Positions 12,761 through 19,746 of a stretch of 21,193 bases of DNA are shown here, piece by piece (position 1 is the first letter of the stretch; each line of letters begins with the position of its first letter). Source of the DNA: an uncultured Collinsella sp. (lineage in GTDB: Bacteria > Actinomycetota > Coriobacteriia > Coriobacteriales > Coriobacteriaceae). The notes under the pieces were generated by a model, which worked only from the letters and a program-made list of their open reading frames with translations, ran no database searches and was not told the origin of the DNA. The position numbers were made by a program, and so were the translations under genes. The stretch is taken from NCBI GenBank assembly GCA_900544385.1, contig UQVD01000030.1:1-21193 (forward strand), in the 5' to 3' direction.

Positions 12761-13921
12761 TTAGCGCAGGAGCTCGGACTGCCAAGCCTCGAGCTGTTCT
12801 GCCAAGCTCTTGCCGGCAGCGGGCATGTCGATCTGGGGACGTTTGGGCAGAAGCGCACACTTAAGAATCGCAACGATAGTCTGCGAGACAAAGCGTCGCG
12901 TATCCTTGTCAAAGCCTTGCGCAGCCTGGAGCATCACGGGCAGGCTCTCGCGCAGATTCCCAGCGATATCCGCAAACCGCTCAGCACCCGTAGCCTCAAA
13001 CACGGAGAACAACGCGTCTACAATACGCTCGCGCTCGCTAGGCGACACTGCGAGCAGCATCTCGCGAATGGAACCATCAACGTAACGAGCGCCGGCGGAC
13101 AGGCGCTCACAGTACACGAAGTCGCGACCATCAACCACCCAGCTAAAGGGATTGTGCTGCAGCAGACTGAACTCGGTGCTCTCAACGATGGCATAGTCCT
13201 CCTGCGTCTCGAACATCATGCCAAAGATCGACGACCGAGGTAGCGTCTTGTCGATTCGGTCGGAAAGATCGGCAAAGGCGTTGCCGTTCAGAAACTCCTC
13301 GACGAAACCCGGACCATCATGGGAATACGCCCGTTCGATTCGCGCACGGGCGACATCGGAGCACATCGCCGCACCGTACACCGCAAGGTTTCCACCCTTG
13401 GAATGACCTCCGCACAAAAGCGGCCCGTCAATCGCATCCGCCGCCTCGTCCACATAACGCGCCGCGGATTCCTGAGCCGACACAGGACACCGGAACGCCA
13501 TGTTAAAATCCTCTTTCCAGCCCACAATCGTGCTGTCGGTCCCCCGGAAGGAAAGATAACTAAACCCCGCCGGAAACCGGAACGCCATGGCTGCAAACTG
13601 CTCTGTCGCCACCACATCCCTCACGGCATGATAGCCGCAAACGTGCACGCCACGGTAGCGAGGGCTTGCTGCCACGGCCTCCAGCAAGGCCCTGCTCCCC
13701 TCTGGGTCCCACAAGTCGTCAATCATGTCCCGGTAGCACTCGGCACGCAGCAGCTCTCGTACGTCTAGGCCCTGCCAGTTCGTCAGCTCCGCCATATCAC
13801 CCGGCAAACGCAAATAGGACAACCACGCAAAGACGAGGCTATCCACCGCGCAGAACGGCCGCTCCTCAAACGGATCAAACGCCGTCTGGGCATAGGTCAA
13901 AAAATTAGGCGAATCCGACAT
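12761..13921 (-). CDS. DUF2974 (Mbeg1-like) alpha/beta-hydrolase
   Basis: A 386-residue lipase-like alpha/beta-hydrolase of the DUF2974 family. Key features are FAWLSYLRL near 31-39, YLSFRGTDSTIVGWKEDFNM at 122-141 (oxyanion region) and the nucleophile elbow GGHSKGGNLAVY at 171-182 with Ser174. HDGPGF further on is also family-typical. No signal peptide is seen, so the enzyme is likely cytoplasmic. The substrate is unknown; lipid or ester hydrolysis is the family guess. ATG 13921 has GGGAGG a few bases upstream. The gene is exactly bracketed by two REP-like hairpins and sits 48 bp beyond the ldh terminator, which leaves little room for a promoter of its own. Confidence 0.85.
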   Translation of the reverse strand: MSDSPNFLTYAQTAFDPFEERPFCAVDSLVFAWLSYLRLPGDMAELTNWQGLDVRELLRAECYRDMIDDLWDPEGSRALLEAVAASPRYRGVHVCGYHAVRDVVATEQFAAMAFRFPAGFSYLSFRGTDSTIVGWKEDFNMAFRCPVSAQESAARYVDEAADAIDGPLLCGGHSKGGNLAVYGAAMCSDVARARIERAYSHDGPGFVEEFLNGNAFADLSDRIDKTLPRSSIFGMMFETQEDYAIVESTEFSLLQHNPFSWVVDGRDFVYCERLSAGARYVDGSIREMLLAVSPSERERIVDALFSVFEATGAERFADIAGNLRESLPVMLQAAQGFDKDTRRFVSQTIVAILKCALLPKRPQIDMPAAGKSLAEQLEAWQSELLR

Positions 13922-13937
13922 GGCCCTCCCATCAACT

Positions 13938-13970
13938 ATGGTGCATTGGGGTCAGGTTACTTTGCACCAA
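13938..13970 (+). repeat. REP-like hairpin, copy 2
   Basis: TGGTGCA (13939-13945) and TGCACCA (13963-13969) form a 7-bp stem around the 17-nt loop TTGGGGTCAGGTTACTT, which matches the loop of copy 1 at 12 of 17 or more positions, with GGGG-CAGGTT-CT invariant. It has the same orientation as copy 1. Its 3' arm merges with the T-tract of the ldh terminator. Confidence 0.75.
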
Positions 13971-14004
13971 AAAGGCGCCCGGGCCGTGTGGACCCGGACG
14001 CCTT
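13969..14004 (-). terminator. Rho-independent terminator of ldh
   Basis: On the minus strand AAGGCGTCCGGG (from 13993-14004) pairs with CCCGGGCGCCTT (from 13972-13983), 12 bp with one T-G pair, then a run of T (13969-13973). It lies 32 nt after the ldh stop. Confidence 0.9.
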
Positions 14005-14035
14005 CATTGTAGCTTTTCGCTCTAGCGAGCTTGAT

Positions 14036-14986
14036 TTAGCAGGAGAAGTCGACGCTGTCGATAATGTCCTTGAGGGCCTTGGCGGAGACGGTGAGCTCAT
14101 GCTGCTCGTCTTCGTTCAGCGGCACGGGGACGCGGCAGACAACGCCGTCGCGGCCAACGACGGTCGGCATGGAGATGGCAAGATCGGACAGGCCATACTC
14201 GCCCACCATGAGCGAAGAGACGGGCAGAACGGTCTGCTCATCGCGCATAACGGCGGTGCAGATGCGCTTGACGGCCATGGCGACGCCATAGTAGGTGGCG
14301 TGCTTCTTCTCGATGATGGTGTAGGCGGAGTTCTTGACGTCCTCGGCGATGCGCTTCTCGGCAGCCTCATGCTCCAGGTGGCCGTGAAGCTCACAGAAGG
14401 TGTTCAGCGGAACGCCGGCAACCTGAGCGCTGGACCAAGCGACAAACTCGGAGTCACCGTGCTCGCCCATGACATAGGCCTGGACATCGCGCGGGTCAAC
14501 CTCGACGTGGGCACCAAGCATCTGCTGCAGGCGGCCGGTGTCGAGCACGGTGCCGGAACCGATGACGTGGCCCTCGGGCAGGCCGGACATCTTGATGGCG
14601 GCGTAGGTCAGAACATCGACCGGGTTGGAGACGATTAGCAGAATGCCGTCGAAGCCGGACTTCTTAATCTCGGGAATAATGGACTTGAAGATGCTGACGT
14701 TCTTGTTGACCAGGTCCAGGCGGGTCTCACCGGGCTTCTGGGCAGCGCCAGCGGTGACGACGATCATGGCGGCGTCGGCGACATCGGAATAATCGCCGGC
14801 GTAGATCTTCATCGGCTCGGCAAACGTCATGCCGTGCGCGATATCCAGGGCCTCACCCTCGGCACGGTTCTTGTCCACGTCGATGAGGACCATCTCGGAG
14901 AACAGACCACTCTGCATCAGTGCGAACGCCGAAGACGAACCGACGAAACCGCAGCCGACAATAGCGACCTTCTTCTCGTTAACCAT
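14036..14986 (-). CDS. ldh: L-lactate dehydrogenase
   Basis: A 316-residue NAD-dependent L-lactate dehydrogenase, reducing pyruvate to lactate in fermentation. Visible are the Rossmann loop GCGFVGSS at 11-18, acidic Asp36 in LIDVD for NAD, and the substrate loop AAQKPGETRLDLVNKN at 81-96. Gln83 in that loop distinguishes LDH from malate dehydrogenase, and Arg89 is catalytic. DTGRLQ at 149-154 and GEHGDSE at 174-180, with catalytic His176, complete the site. ATG 14986 has GGGAG six to seven nt upstream. The open frame upstream to 15064 runs through the leader hairpin and is not coding. Length matches the bacterial family. It is monocistronic in appearance, with a strong terminator. Confidence 0.96.
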   Translation of the reverse strand: MVNEKKVAIVGCGFVGSSSAFALMQSGLFSEMVLIDVDKNRAEGEALDIAHGMTFAEPMKIYAGDYSDVADAAMIVVTAGAAQKPGETRLDLVNKNVSIFKSIIPEIKKSGFDGILLIVSNPVDVLTYAAIKMSGLPEGHVIGSGTVLDTGRLQQMLGAHVEVDPRDVQAYVMGEHGDSEFVAWSSAQVAGVPLNTFCELHGHLEHEAAEKRIAEDVKNSAYTIIEKKHATYYGVAMAVKRICTAVMRDEQTVLPVSSLMVGEYGLSDLAISMPTVVGRDGVVCRVPVPLNEDEQHELTVSAKALKDIIDSVDFSC

Positions 14987-15012
14987 TAGAAACTCCCATC
15001 TCTCTCCACAAA

Positions 15013-15043
15013 CAAGCCGCCCGGGAACGACCCGAGCGGCTTG
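15013..15043 (-). promoter_or_regulatory. Leader hairpin before ldh
   Basis: CAAGCCGC (15013-15020) pairs with GCGGCTTG (15036-15043), with an inner CGGG/CCCG helix. In the minus-strand mRNA it is followed by TTTGTGG and ends 27 nt before the ldh ATG. It could be an attenuator-like or transcript-stabilising structure. Confidence 0.5.
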
Positions 15044-15187
15044 CCGTAATCCCAATACATCCAATCGGGACTTTGATTATGCTCCTATTCGCAGCCAAAA
15101 ATCGACCGTTTACCGAAATTGTTTGCAGAATTCGTAAAATAACTGCACGAAATCGGTTTCGAGCTATTGACGGGTCGAAATAGGTTT

Positions 15188-16351
15188 CTAATACAGGCCA
15201 GCCTCGCGAATGGCCTCGACAGCCAAAGCGATCTGATCGGGCGGCAGGACCAGTGCCATACGCACGTGCCCCTCGCCCGAAGGGCCAAAGCTCGCGCCCG
15301 GCGTCACCACAACGCCGGCCTTCTCCATAAGCTCCTCGCAAAACGCCAAGGAATCGGTGCGACCACCGGGAAGCTTGGCCCACACAAACATAGAGCCATG
15401 CGCGTTGGGACGCTCCCAGCCCAGGCCCTCAAGACCGTCGCACAGGGCATCGCGGCGTTCCTGGTACTTCAGACGCTGCGCCTCGACCTCATCGCGCGGA
15501 CCGTTCAGGCAGGCGATGGCAGCCTTCTGAATCGGGAAGAACATACCAAAGTCGATCTGGCCGCGCAGCTTGGCAAAGGCCGAGACCACATCCTCGCGAC
15601 CGACCAAAAAGCCGATGCGTGCGCCGGTGACGTTAAACGACTTAGAGAGCGAGAAGAACTCCACGCCCACCTCGAGCGCGCCAGGGTACTGCAGGAAGCT
15701 GCCACCCGGCTCGCCGTCGAACACGATATCGGAGTAGGCATTGTCATGCACGATCAACAGATCATGCTCGCGGGCAAAGGCGATAATCTCCTCGTAGACC
15801 TCGGGCGTGCCCACCGAGCCGACCGGGTTGGCGGGCAGCGACACGATCATATACTTGGCGCGATCGGCCACCTCGGGATCGATGCCCGCCACATAGGGCA
15901 GGTAATTGTGCTCGGCAACCAACGGATAGTACTCGAGCTTGGCATCGGCGATCTTGGCACCCGCCTCAAAGACCGGGTAACACGGATCGGGAACCAGAAT
16001 GGTGTCACCCGGATCGAGCAGGGCCAGGCCCAAATGGCCCACGCCCTCCTGCGTGCCGTTGCACGACTGCACCATAGACGGCGTAATGCCCGAAACGCCA
16101 AAGCGGCGCTCATAGTAATCGCACACGGCTTGCTTGAGTTCGGGCAGGTCGCGCAGGGCATACTTCCACATCTCGGGATCTTGGGCTGCCTGCGTGAGCG
16201 CCTCGACCACATGGTCGTACGGCTTAAAGTCGGGCGTGCCCACGCTCATGTTGTAAATGGTCTTGCCCTGAGCCTTCAGCGCGAGAAGCTTGTTGTTGAG
16301 CGAGGCGAAGACCTCCGCGCCAAAGCGGTCGAGACGCTGCGATGCCTGCAT
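15188..16351 (-). CDS. Class I/II PLP-dependent aminotransferase
   Basis: A 387-residue fold-type I aminotransferase. Motifs are NMSVGTPDF at 34-42, the YALRDLPELKQAVCDYY segment, NGTQEGVGHL at 98-107, ANPVGSVGTP at 174-183 with Asn175, HDNAYSDIVFDG at 202-213 with Asp203 and Tyr206, and SLSKSFNVTGARIGF at 234-248 with PLP Lys237. It resembles the LL-DAP aminotransferase/PatA/AspC-like group. Because the organism has dapH, one candidate role is N-acetyl-amino-oxopimelate transamination in lysine synthesis; aspartate, alanine or aromatic transamination are alternatives. ATG 16351 follows AAAGGTGG by four nt. The in-frame extension to 16441 runs through a terminator-like hairpin. It lies downstream of nadE on the same strand. 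Confidence 0.88.
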   Translation of the reverse strand: MQASQRLDRFGAEVFASLNNKLLALKAQGKTIYNMSVGTPDFKPYDHVVEALTQAAQDPEMWKYALRDLPELKQAVCDYYERRFGVSGITPSMVQSCNGTQEGVGHLGLALLDPGDTILVPDPCYPVFEAGAKIADAKLEYYPLVAEHNYLPYVAGIDPEVADRAKYMIVSLPANPVGSVGTPEVYEEIIAFAREHDLLIVHDNAYSDIVFDGEPGGSFLQYPGALEVGVEFFSLSKSFNVTGARIGFLVGREDVVSAFAKLRGQIDFGMFFPIQKAAIACLNGPRDEVEAQRLKYQERRDALCDGLEGLGWERPNAHGSMFVWAKLPGGRTDSLAFCEELMEKAGVVVTPGASFGPSGEGHVRMALVLPPDQIALAVEAIREAGLY

Positions 16352-16370
16352 GGTGCCACCTTTCGATATG

Positions 16371-16401
16371 AAAAACGCGGCGCTCCGACAAGAGCGCCGC
16401 G
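16371..16401 (-). terminator. Intrinsic terminator or attenuator in the aminotransferase leader
   Basis: In the minus-strand RNA CGCGGCGCTC and GAGCGCCGCG (16392-16401 and 16376-16385) form a perfect 10-bp GC-rich stem with a 6-nt loop, followed by TTTTT (16371-16375). It terminates nadE transcripts but ends only 19 nt before the aminotransferase start codon, so aminotransferase mRNA must pass through it. Confidence 0.88.
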
Positions 16402-16402
16402 C

Positions 16403-16450
16403 GATACGGGCCATCAGATTGCAAAAGTGTAACGCTTGCAACCCCCGTAT
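16403..16450 (-). promoter_or_regulatory. Leader helix upstream of the attenuator
   Basis: ATACGGG (16404-16410) and CCCGTAT (16443-16449) can pair, enclosing two copies of the self-complementary word TTGCAA (about 16420-16425 and 16435-16440). This helix ends directly against the terminator stem. Its role, if any, in antitermination is unproven, and no known riboswitch or T-box signature was recognised. Confidence 0.45.
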
Positions 16451-16469
16451 TGGTTCAATTTAGCCAACC

Positions 16470-18449
16470 TTAGTCAACTGGATTGAGCGCGTCGATCTGC
16501 GCAAGCCACAGACGCGAGCTAGCGTCACTCGGCATACGCCAATCGCCGCGCGGGCTGAGCGTCACCGAGCCCACCTTGGGACCATCGGGCAGGCAGCTGC
16601 GCTTAAACTGCTGGGCAAAGAAGCGACGGTAGAACGTACGTAGCCACGTGTAGACGGTCTTGGCGTCGTAGACGCCCTCGAAGCTCTTGAGCGCCATGCG
16701 GTAGATCTTGCCCGGCTCAAAGCCAAAACGCAGCAGGTAGTAGAGGAAGTAGTCGTGCAACTCGTACGGGCCCACCAAATCCTCGGTCTTCTGCGCAATC
16801 TCGCCGTCGCCCGTGGGCGGCAGAAGCTCGGGGGACACCGGCGTATCGAGGATATCGAGCAAGACCTCGGCAATGCGCCCGCCAAAGACATCGGCGGCAT
16901 AGCGTACCAGATGGCGCACAAGCGTCTTGGGCACGCTCACGTTGACGGCGTACATGCTCATGTGGTCGCCGTTATAGGTAGCCCAGCCGAGCGCCAGCTC
17001 CGACAGGTCGCCCGTGCCAATGACAAAACCGCCAGCCTGGTTGGCCAGATCCATCAGAATCTGCGTACGCTCGCGCGCCTGGCTGTTCTCGTAGGTCACG
17101 TCCTGCACGGCCGGATCATGCTCAATGTCCTTGAAGTGCTGCTCCACAGCCGCATGGATCGAAACCTCGCGGAAGCTCACACCCAGGTCGCGAGCGAGCG
17201 ACTCGGCATTCGACTTGGTGCGATGCGTCGTGCCGAAGCCGGGCATGGACACGGCTGTGATACCAGTGCGCGGCAGCCCCAGTGCATCGAAGGCACGCAC
17301 GGTCACAAGCAGCGCTAGCGTGGAGTCCAAGCCGCCCGAAAGGCCGATAACCGCAGCCTTGGTACCCGTGTGGGCAAGGCGGGTCTTGAGGCCCGCAGTC
17401 TGCAGATCGAGGATCGTCTCGCAGCGCTCGGCCAAGTCGCCGTGGTCGGCCGGCACAAAGGGCGCGCGCGGGAAAACGCGGTCGATATCGCAGGCATCGC
17501 GCAGGACAGGTTCTTCGGCCAGCACGCCCTCAAACGAAAACTCAACGGTCGTGGCCTCCGGCGCATCGTCCGCGCGCGTCCACGTCGTCGAGCGACGGCG
17601 CTCGGCAACCAGACGATCAAGATCGACATCGGCGACGGCCATATCGCAGGTAAGCAGTTTGGTCGCGGCGAGCTTCGAACCGTTTTCGTAGACGAGGTTC
17701 TCGCCTGCAAAGACCATGTCGGTCGTGGACTCGCCCTCGCTCGCGTCCGCGTAGGCATAGACGCAGTACAGGCGCGCACTCTGATTGGAGATAAGGCTGC
17801 GGCGGTAATCTGCCTTACCGATAATCTCGTCCGAGGCCGACGGGTTGAGAATCACCGTCGCACCGTCAAGCGCCATCTCGGTCGAAGGGGGCGCCGGCAC
17901 CCACAGGTCCTCACAGACCTCAACGCCCAACACCAGGTCCTCGGCGCCCTCGTCACAGCAACGGTAGACAAGCCCTGAACCCAGCGGGACCGGACCCTGA
18001 CCGGCAAATTCAACCCACACGGGATCCGCAGGCGCCGGAGCAAACCAACGGCGCTCATAGAACTCGCCATAGTTGGGCAGATACTTCTTGGCCGTGAGGC
18101 CCAAAAGCTCGCCCGCACAGCACACGGCCGCGCAGTTGTAGATGTTTTCAGCCACCGCAACGGGCAAGCCAACGGTAAAGACGATCGGCAGCTCACGGGT
18201 TTCATCGAGTATGTGCACCAGTGCTGCTTCGCAGGCATGCAGCAGCGTGCGGTTATGGAACAGGTCGGCCGCGGTATAGCCGGTCAGGTTAAGCTCGGGT
18301 AGCACCAGCGCGCGAACGCCGCGCTCGGTAGCCTCGCGAACAGCCGCCAGCGCAACCTCGGCATTGCCCTCGACATCGGCCACGCGACTCCGCGGCGACG
18401 CCGCCGCCACACGCAAAAAGCCATCAGACTGAGAAAGGTGAAGATTCAT
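16470..18449 (-). CDS. nadE: Glutamine-dependent NAD+ synthetase
   Basis: A 659-residue two-domain enzyme that makes NAD from deamido-NAD, ATP and glutamine-derived ammonia. The N-terminal nitrilase-type glutaminase carries the Glu-Lys-Cys triad: Glu52 in LPELNLTGY, Lys121/122 in AKKYLPNYGEFYERRWF, and Cys179 in GVEVCEDLW. The C-terminal ATP-pyrophosphatase domain has the P-loop SGGLDST at 371-377 and the GTGDLSELALGWATYNGDHMSMYAVN segment. The length is typical of the large eukaryote- and actinobacteria-like form. ATG 18449 has GGGAG seven nt upstream. A further in-frame extension to 18476 is not supported. The gene is divergent from the membrane protein at 18653. Confidence 0.96.
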   Translation of the reverse strand: MNLHLSQSDGFLRVAAASPRSRVADVEGNAEVALAAVREATERGVRALVLPELNLTGYTAADLFHNRTLLHACEAALVHILDETRELPIVFTVGLPVAVAENIYNCAAVCCAGELLGLTAKKYLPNYGEFYERRWFAPAPADPVWVEFAGQGPVPLGSGLVYRCCDEGAEDLVLGVEVCEDLWVPAPPSTEMALDGATVILNPSASDEIIGKADYRRSLISNQSARLYCVYAYADASEGESTTDMVFAGENLVYENGSKLAATKLLTCDMAVADVDLDRLVAERRRSTTWTRADDAPEATTVEFSFEGVLAEEPVLRDACDIDRVFPRAPFVPADHGDLAERCETILDLQTAGLKTRLAHTGTKAAVIGLSGGLDSTLALLVTVRAFDALGLPRTGITAVSMPGFGTTHRTKSNAESLARDLGVSFREVSIHAAVEQHFKDIEHDPAVQDVTYENSQARERTQILMDLANQAGGFVIGTGDLSELALGWATYNGDHMSMYAVNVSVPKTLVRHLVRYAADVFGGRIAEVLLDILDTPVSPELLPPTGDGEIAQKTEDLVGPYELHDYFLYYLLRFGFEPGKIYRMALKSFEGVYDAKTVYTWLRTFYRRFFAQQFKRSCLPDGPKVGSVTLSPRGDWRMPSDASSRLWLAQIDALNPVD

Positions 18450-18530
18450 AAGAATGCTCCCGTGCGTAGACGCCATTCACAACAATTAGCAAGTCCTATT
18501 GTAGTTCAACCGCCGGGTGTAACCGCATCC

Positions 18531-18543
18531 CACCAACTTGGTG
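18531..18543. promoter_or_regulatory. 13-bp dyad in the divergent promoter region
   Basis: CACCAA-C-TTGGTG is a perfect odd-centred palindrome midway between nadE (minus) and the plus-strand membrane protein gene. A weak plus-strand promoter candidate (TTGATG, about 15 bp, TTAAAT) lies just downstream, and a TACAAT -10-like word faces nadE near 18500. It is a candidate operator for either gene. Confidence 0.35.
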
Positions 18544-18652
18544 AGCAATTGATGAGTTGATGGTATCTGTTAAATGTCACGTACGATTCACATCTGGTGG
18601 GTACCCTGATGGCTACACGAAACGAAGCAGATTTACACCGGGAGGACCCCGT

Positions 18653-19606
18653 ATGACAACCAAGTACACCGACGCGCCGCGCACGCGCGTCATGACGCCG
18701 GCATCGCTCAACAACGGCGTGCACGAGAACCATTCCATCGGACAGACCATGGCCATCGCGCCCAAAAAGGGCCTGTTCGATGACATTTCCATTCCCCAGA
18801 TCATCGCCGGCGCCGCAGCTGCTGCCACGAGCGTCGCGCTTGCCTCCAAGATTGGTATCGCTGGTTCAGTAATTGGTGCCGCCGTGAGCTCGGTCATCAC
18901 CGTTGTGTCCTCGCAGGTCTACCGCCACTTTATCTCTGCCAGCGCCGAAGCAATCAAGGGCACGCATGCCGCTGTCGACTACCCTGCCGGCGCCTACGAG
19001 CCCGTTGAGCCCGATGTCGAGGAGCACCTAGGTGGCGCCGCGACCACGCAGGAAATGCGCCAGGTTGCGGGACGCGCGACCACGGCGCGCGTCGCCCCCA
19101 ACAGCCTGCGCGCCAAGGCGGCGGCAGAGCGCAGCCAGACACAAAAGAAGGTCATCGTCTTCTCGATCGCCATCGCCATCGTCGCGGTCATCGCCTGCGC
19201 CGGCGCCATCCTTATCACCACTGCCGGTGAGGGTCTGGGCGAGCGTCCCGAGCCAATCCTGTCGTCGCGCACGACCGAGAGCGATGCAAATGGCGACACC
19301 CAGTCGCAAGATCAGCAGGCACAGGCGGACGACACGCAAGACAGTTCTACCTCTACCGATTCGTCCTCGAACACCCAAAACCAATCGCAGGGCACCGATT
19401 CCTCCACGGCCAACAGTGGCACGCCGTCCGGCACGACCGACTCAAGCCAAACGACTGACGGCTCTCAGCCGAGCACGGGCGACCAGACGAGCGACACCAC
19501 GTCGGGAACGGGTGCAGCAGACAGTAGCAACACCAACAGCTCGAGCGGAACTGCGTCCGGCACGGCATCTGACAACTCGAGTCAAGGCACGGCATCGGGC
19601 AACTAA
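18653..19606 (+). CDS. Hypothetical membrane protein with long Ser/Thr-rich tail
   Basis: A 317-residue protein of unrecognised family. The N-terminal region contains an Ala/Gly/Ile-rich hydrophobic stretch at about 45-87 (IPQIIAGAAAAATSVALASK then IGIAGSVIGAAVSSVITVVSS), probably one or two membrane helices. A charged central part follows with a clear membrane helix at about 164-190 (KKVIVFSIAIAIVAVIACAG). The last 115 residues are low complexity, rich in Ser, Thr, Gly, Asn, Asp and Gln, with no anchoring motif, and are presumably outside the cell. ATG 18653 follows GGGAGG at seven nt; a longer frame from 18557 has no such support. It could be a surface-exposed or wall-spanning protein; function is not inferred. 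Confidence 0.75.
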   Translation: MTTKYTDAPRTRVMTPASLNNGVHENHSIGQTMAIAPKKGLFDDISIPQIIAGAAAAATSVALASKIGIAGSVIGAAVSSVITVVSSQVYRHFISASAEAIKGTHAAVDYPAGAYEPVEPDVEEHLGGAATTQEMRQVAGRATTARVAPNSLRAKAAAERSQTQKKVIVFSIAIAIVAVIACAGAILITTAGEGLGERPEPILSSRTTESDANGDTQSQDQQAQADDTQDSSTSTDSSSNTQNQSQGTDSSTANSGTPSGTTDSSQTTDGSQPSTGDQTSDTTSGTGAADSSNTNSSSGTASGTASDNSSQGTASGN

Positions 19607-19640
19607 GCACATTTGCCTCTCATAGATAACCGACCTGTAC

Positions 19641-19675
19641 AACGGGCGCGAATCGAAAGCGGTTCGCGCCCGTTT
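19641..19675 (+). terminator. Rho-independent terminator
   Basis: AACGGGCGCGAA (19641-19652) pairs perfectly over 12 bp with TTCGCGCCCGTT (19663-19674), with a 10-nt loop and only a short T-run after it. It lies 35 nt beyond the stop of the Ser/Thr-rich membrane protein gene. Confidence 0.8.
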
Positions 19676-19689
19676 GCCTTGGGCGCCGC

Positions 19690-19734
19690 CATGGCGAACG
19701 CCATGCGATGGTAAGATGCTTTACATGTGTAAAG
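19690..19734 (+). promoter_or_regulatory. Two tandem dyads around a possible -10 of the next gene
   Basis: CATGGCG-AA-CGCCATG (19690-19705) and CTTTACA-TG-TGTAAAG (19719-19734) each have 7-bp perfect arms, with centres 29 bp apart. A -10-like TAAGAT lies between them at 19712-19717. The second dyad touches the Shine-Dalgarno GAGGAG (19734-19739) and could act as operator or as a translation-blocking hairpin. Confidence 0.45.
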
Positions 19735-19746
19735 AGGAGATTTGCC

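Noticed and set aside
14987..15064. N-terminal extension of lactate dehydrogenase
   Set aside because: It runs through the leader hairpin; the family begins at MVNEKKVAIVGCG, with a Shine-Dalgarno before 14986.
15167..16432. 421-codon plus-strand frame opposite the aminotransferase
   Set aside because: Antisense shadow: the minus-strand product has full aminotransferase motifs while this one has none.
16371..16450. T-box leader
   Set aside because: No AGGGTGGnACCGCG T-box sequence or specifier stem is visible.
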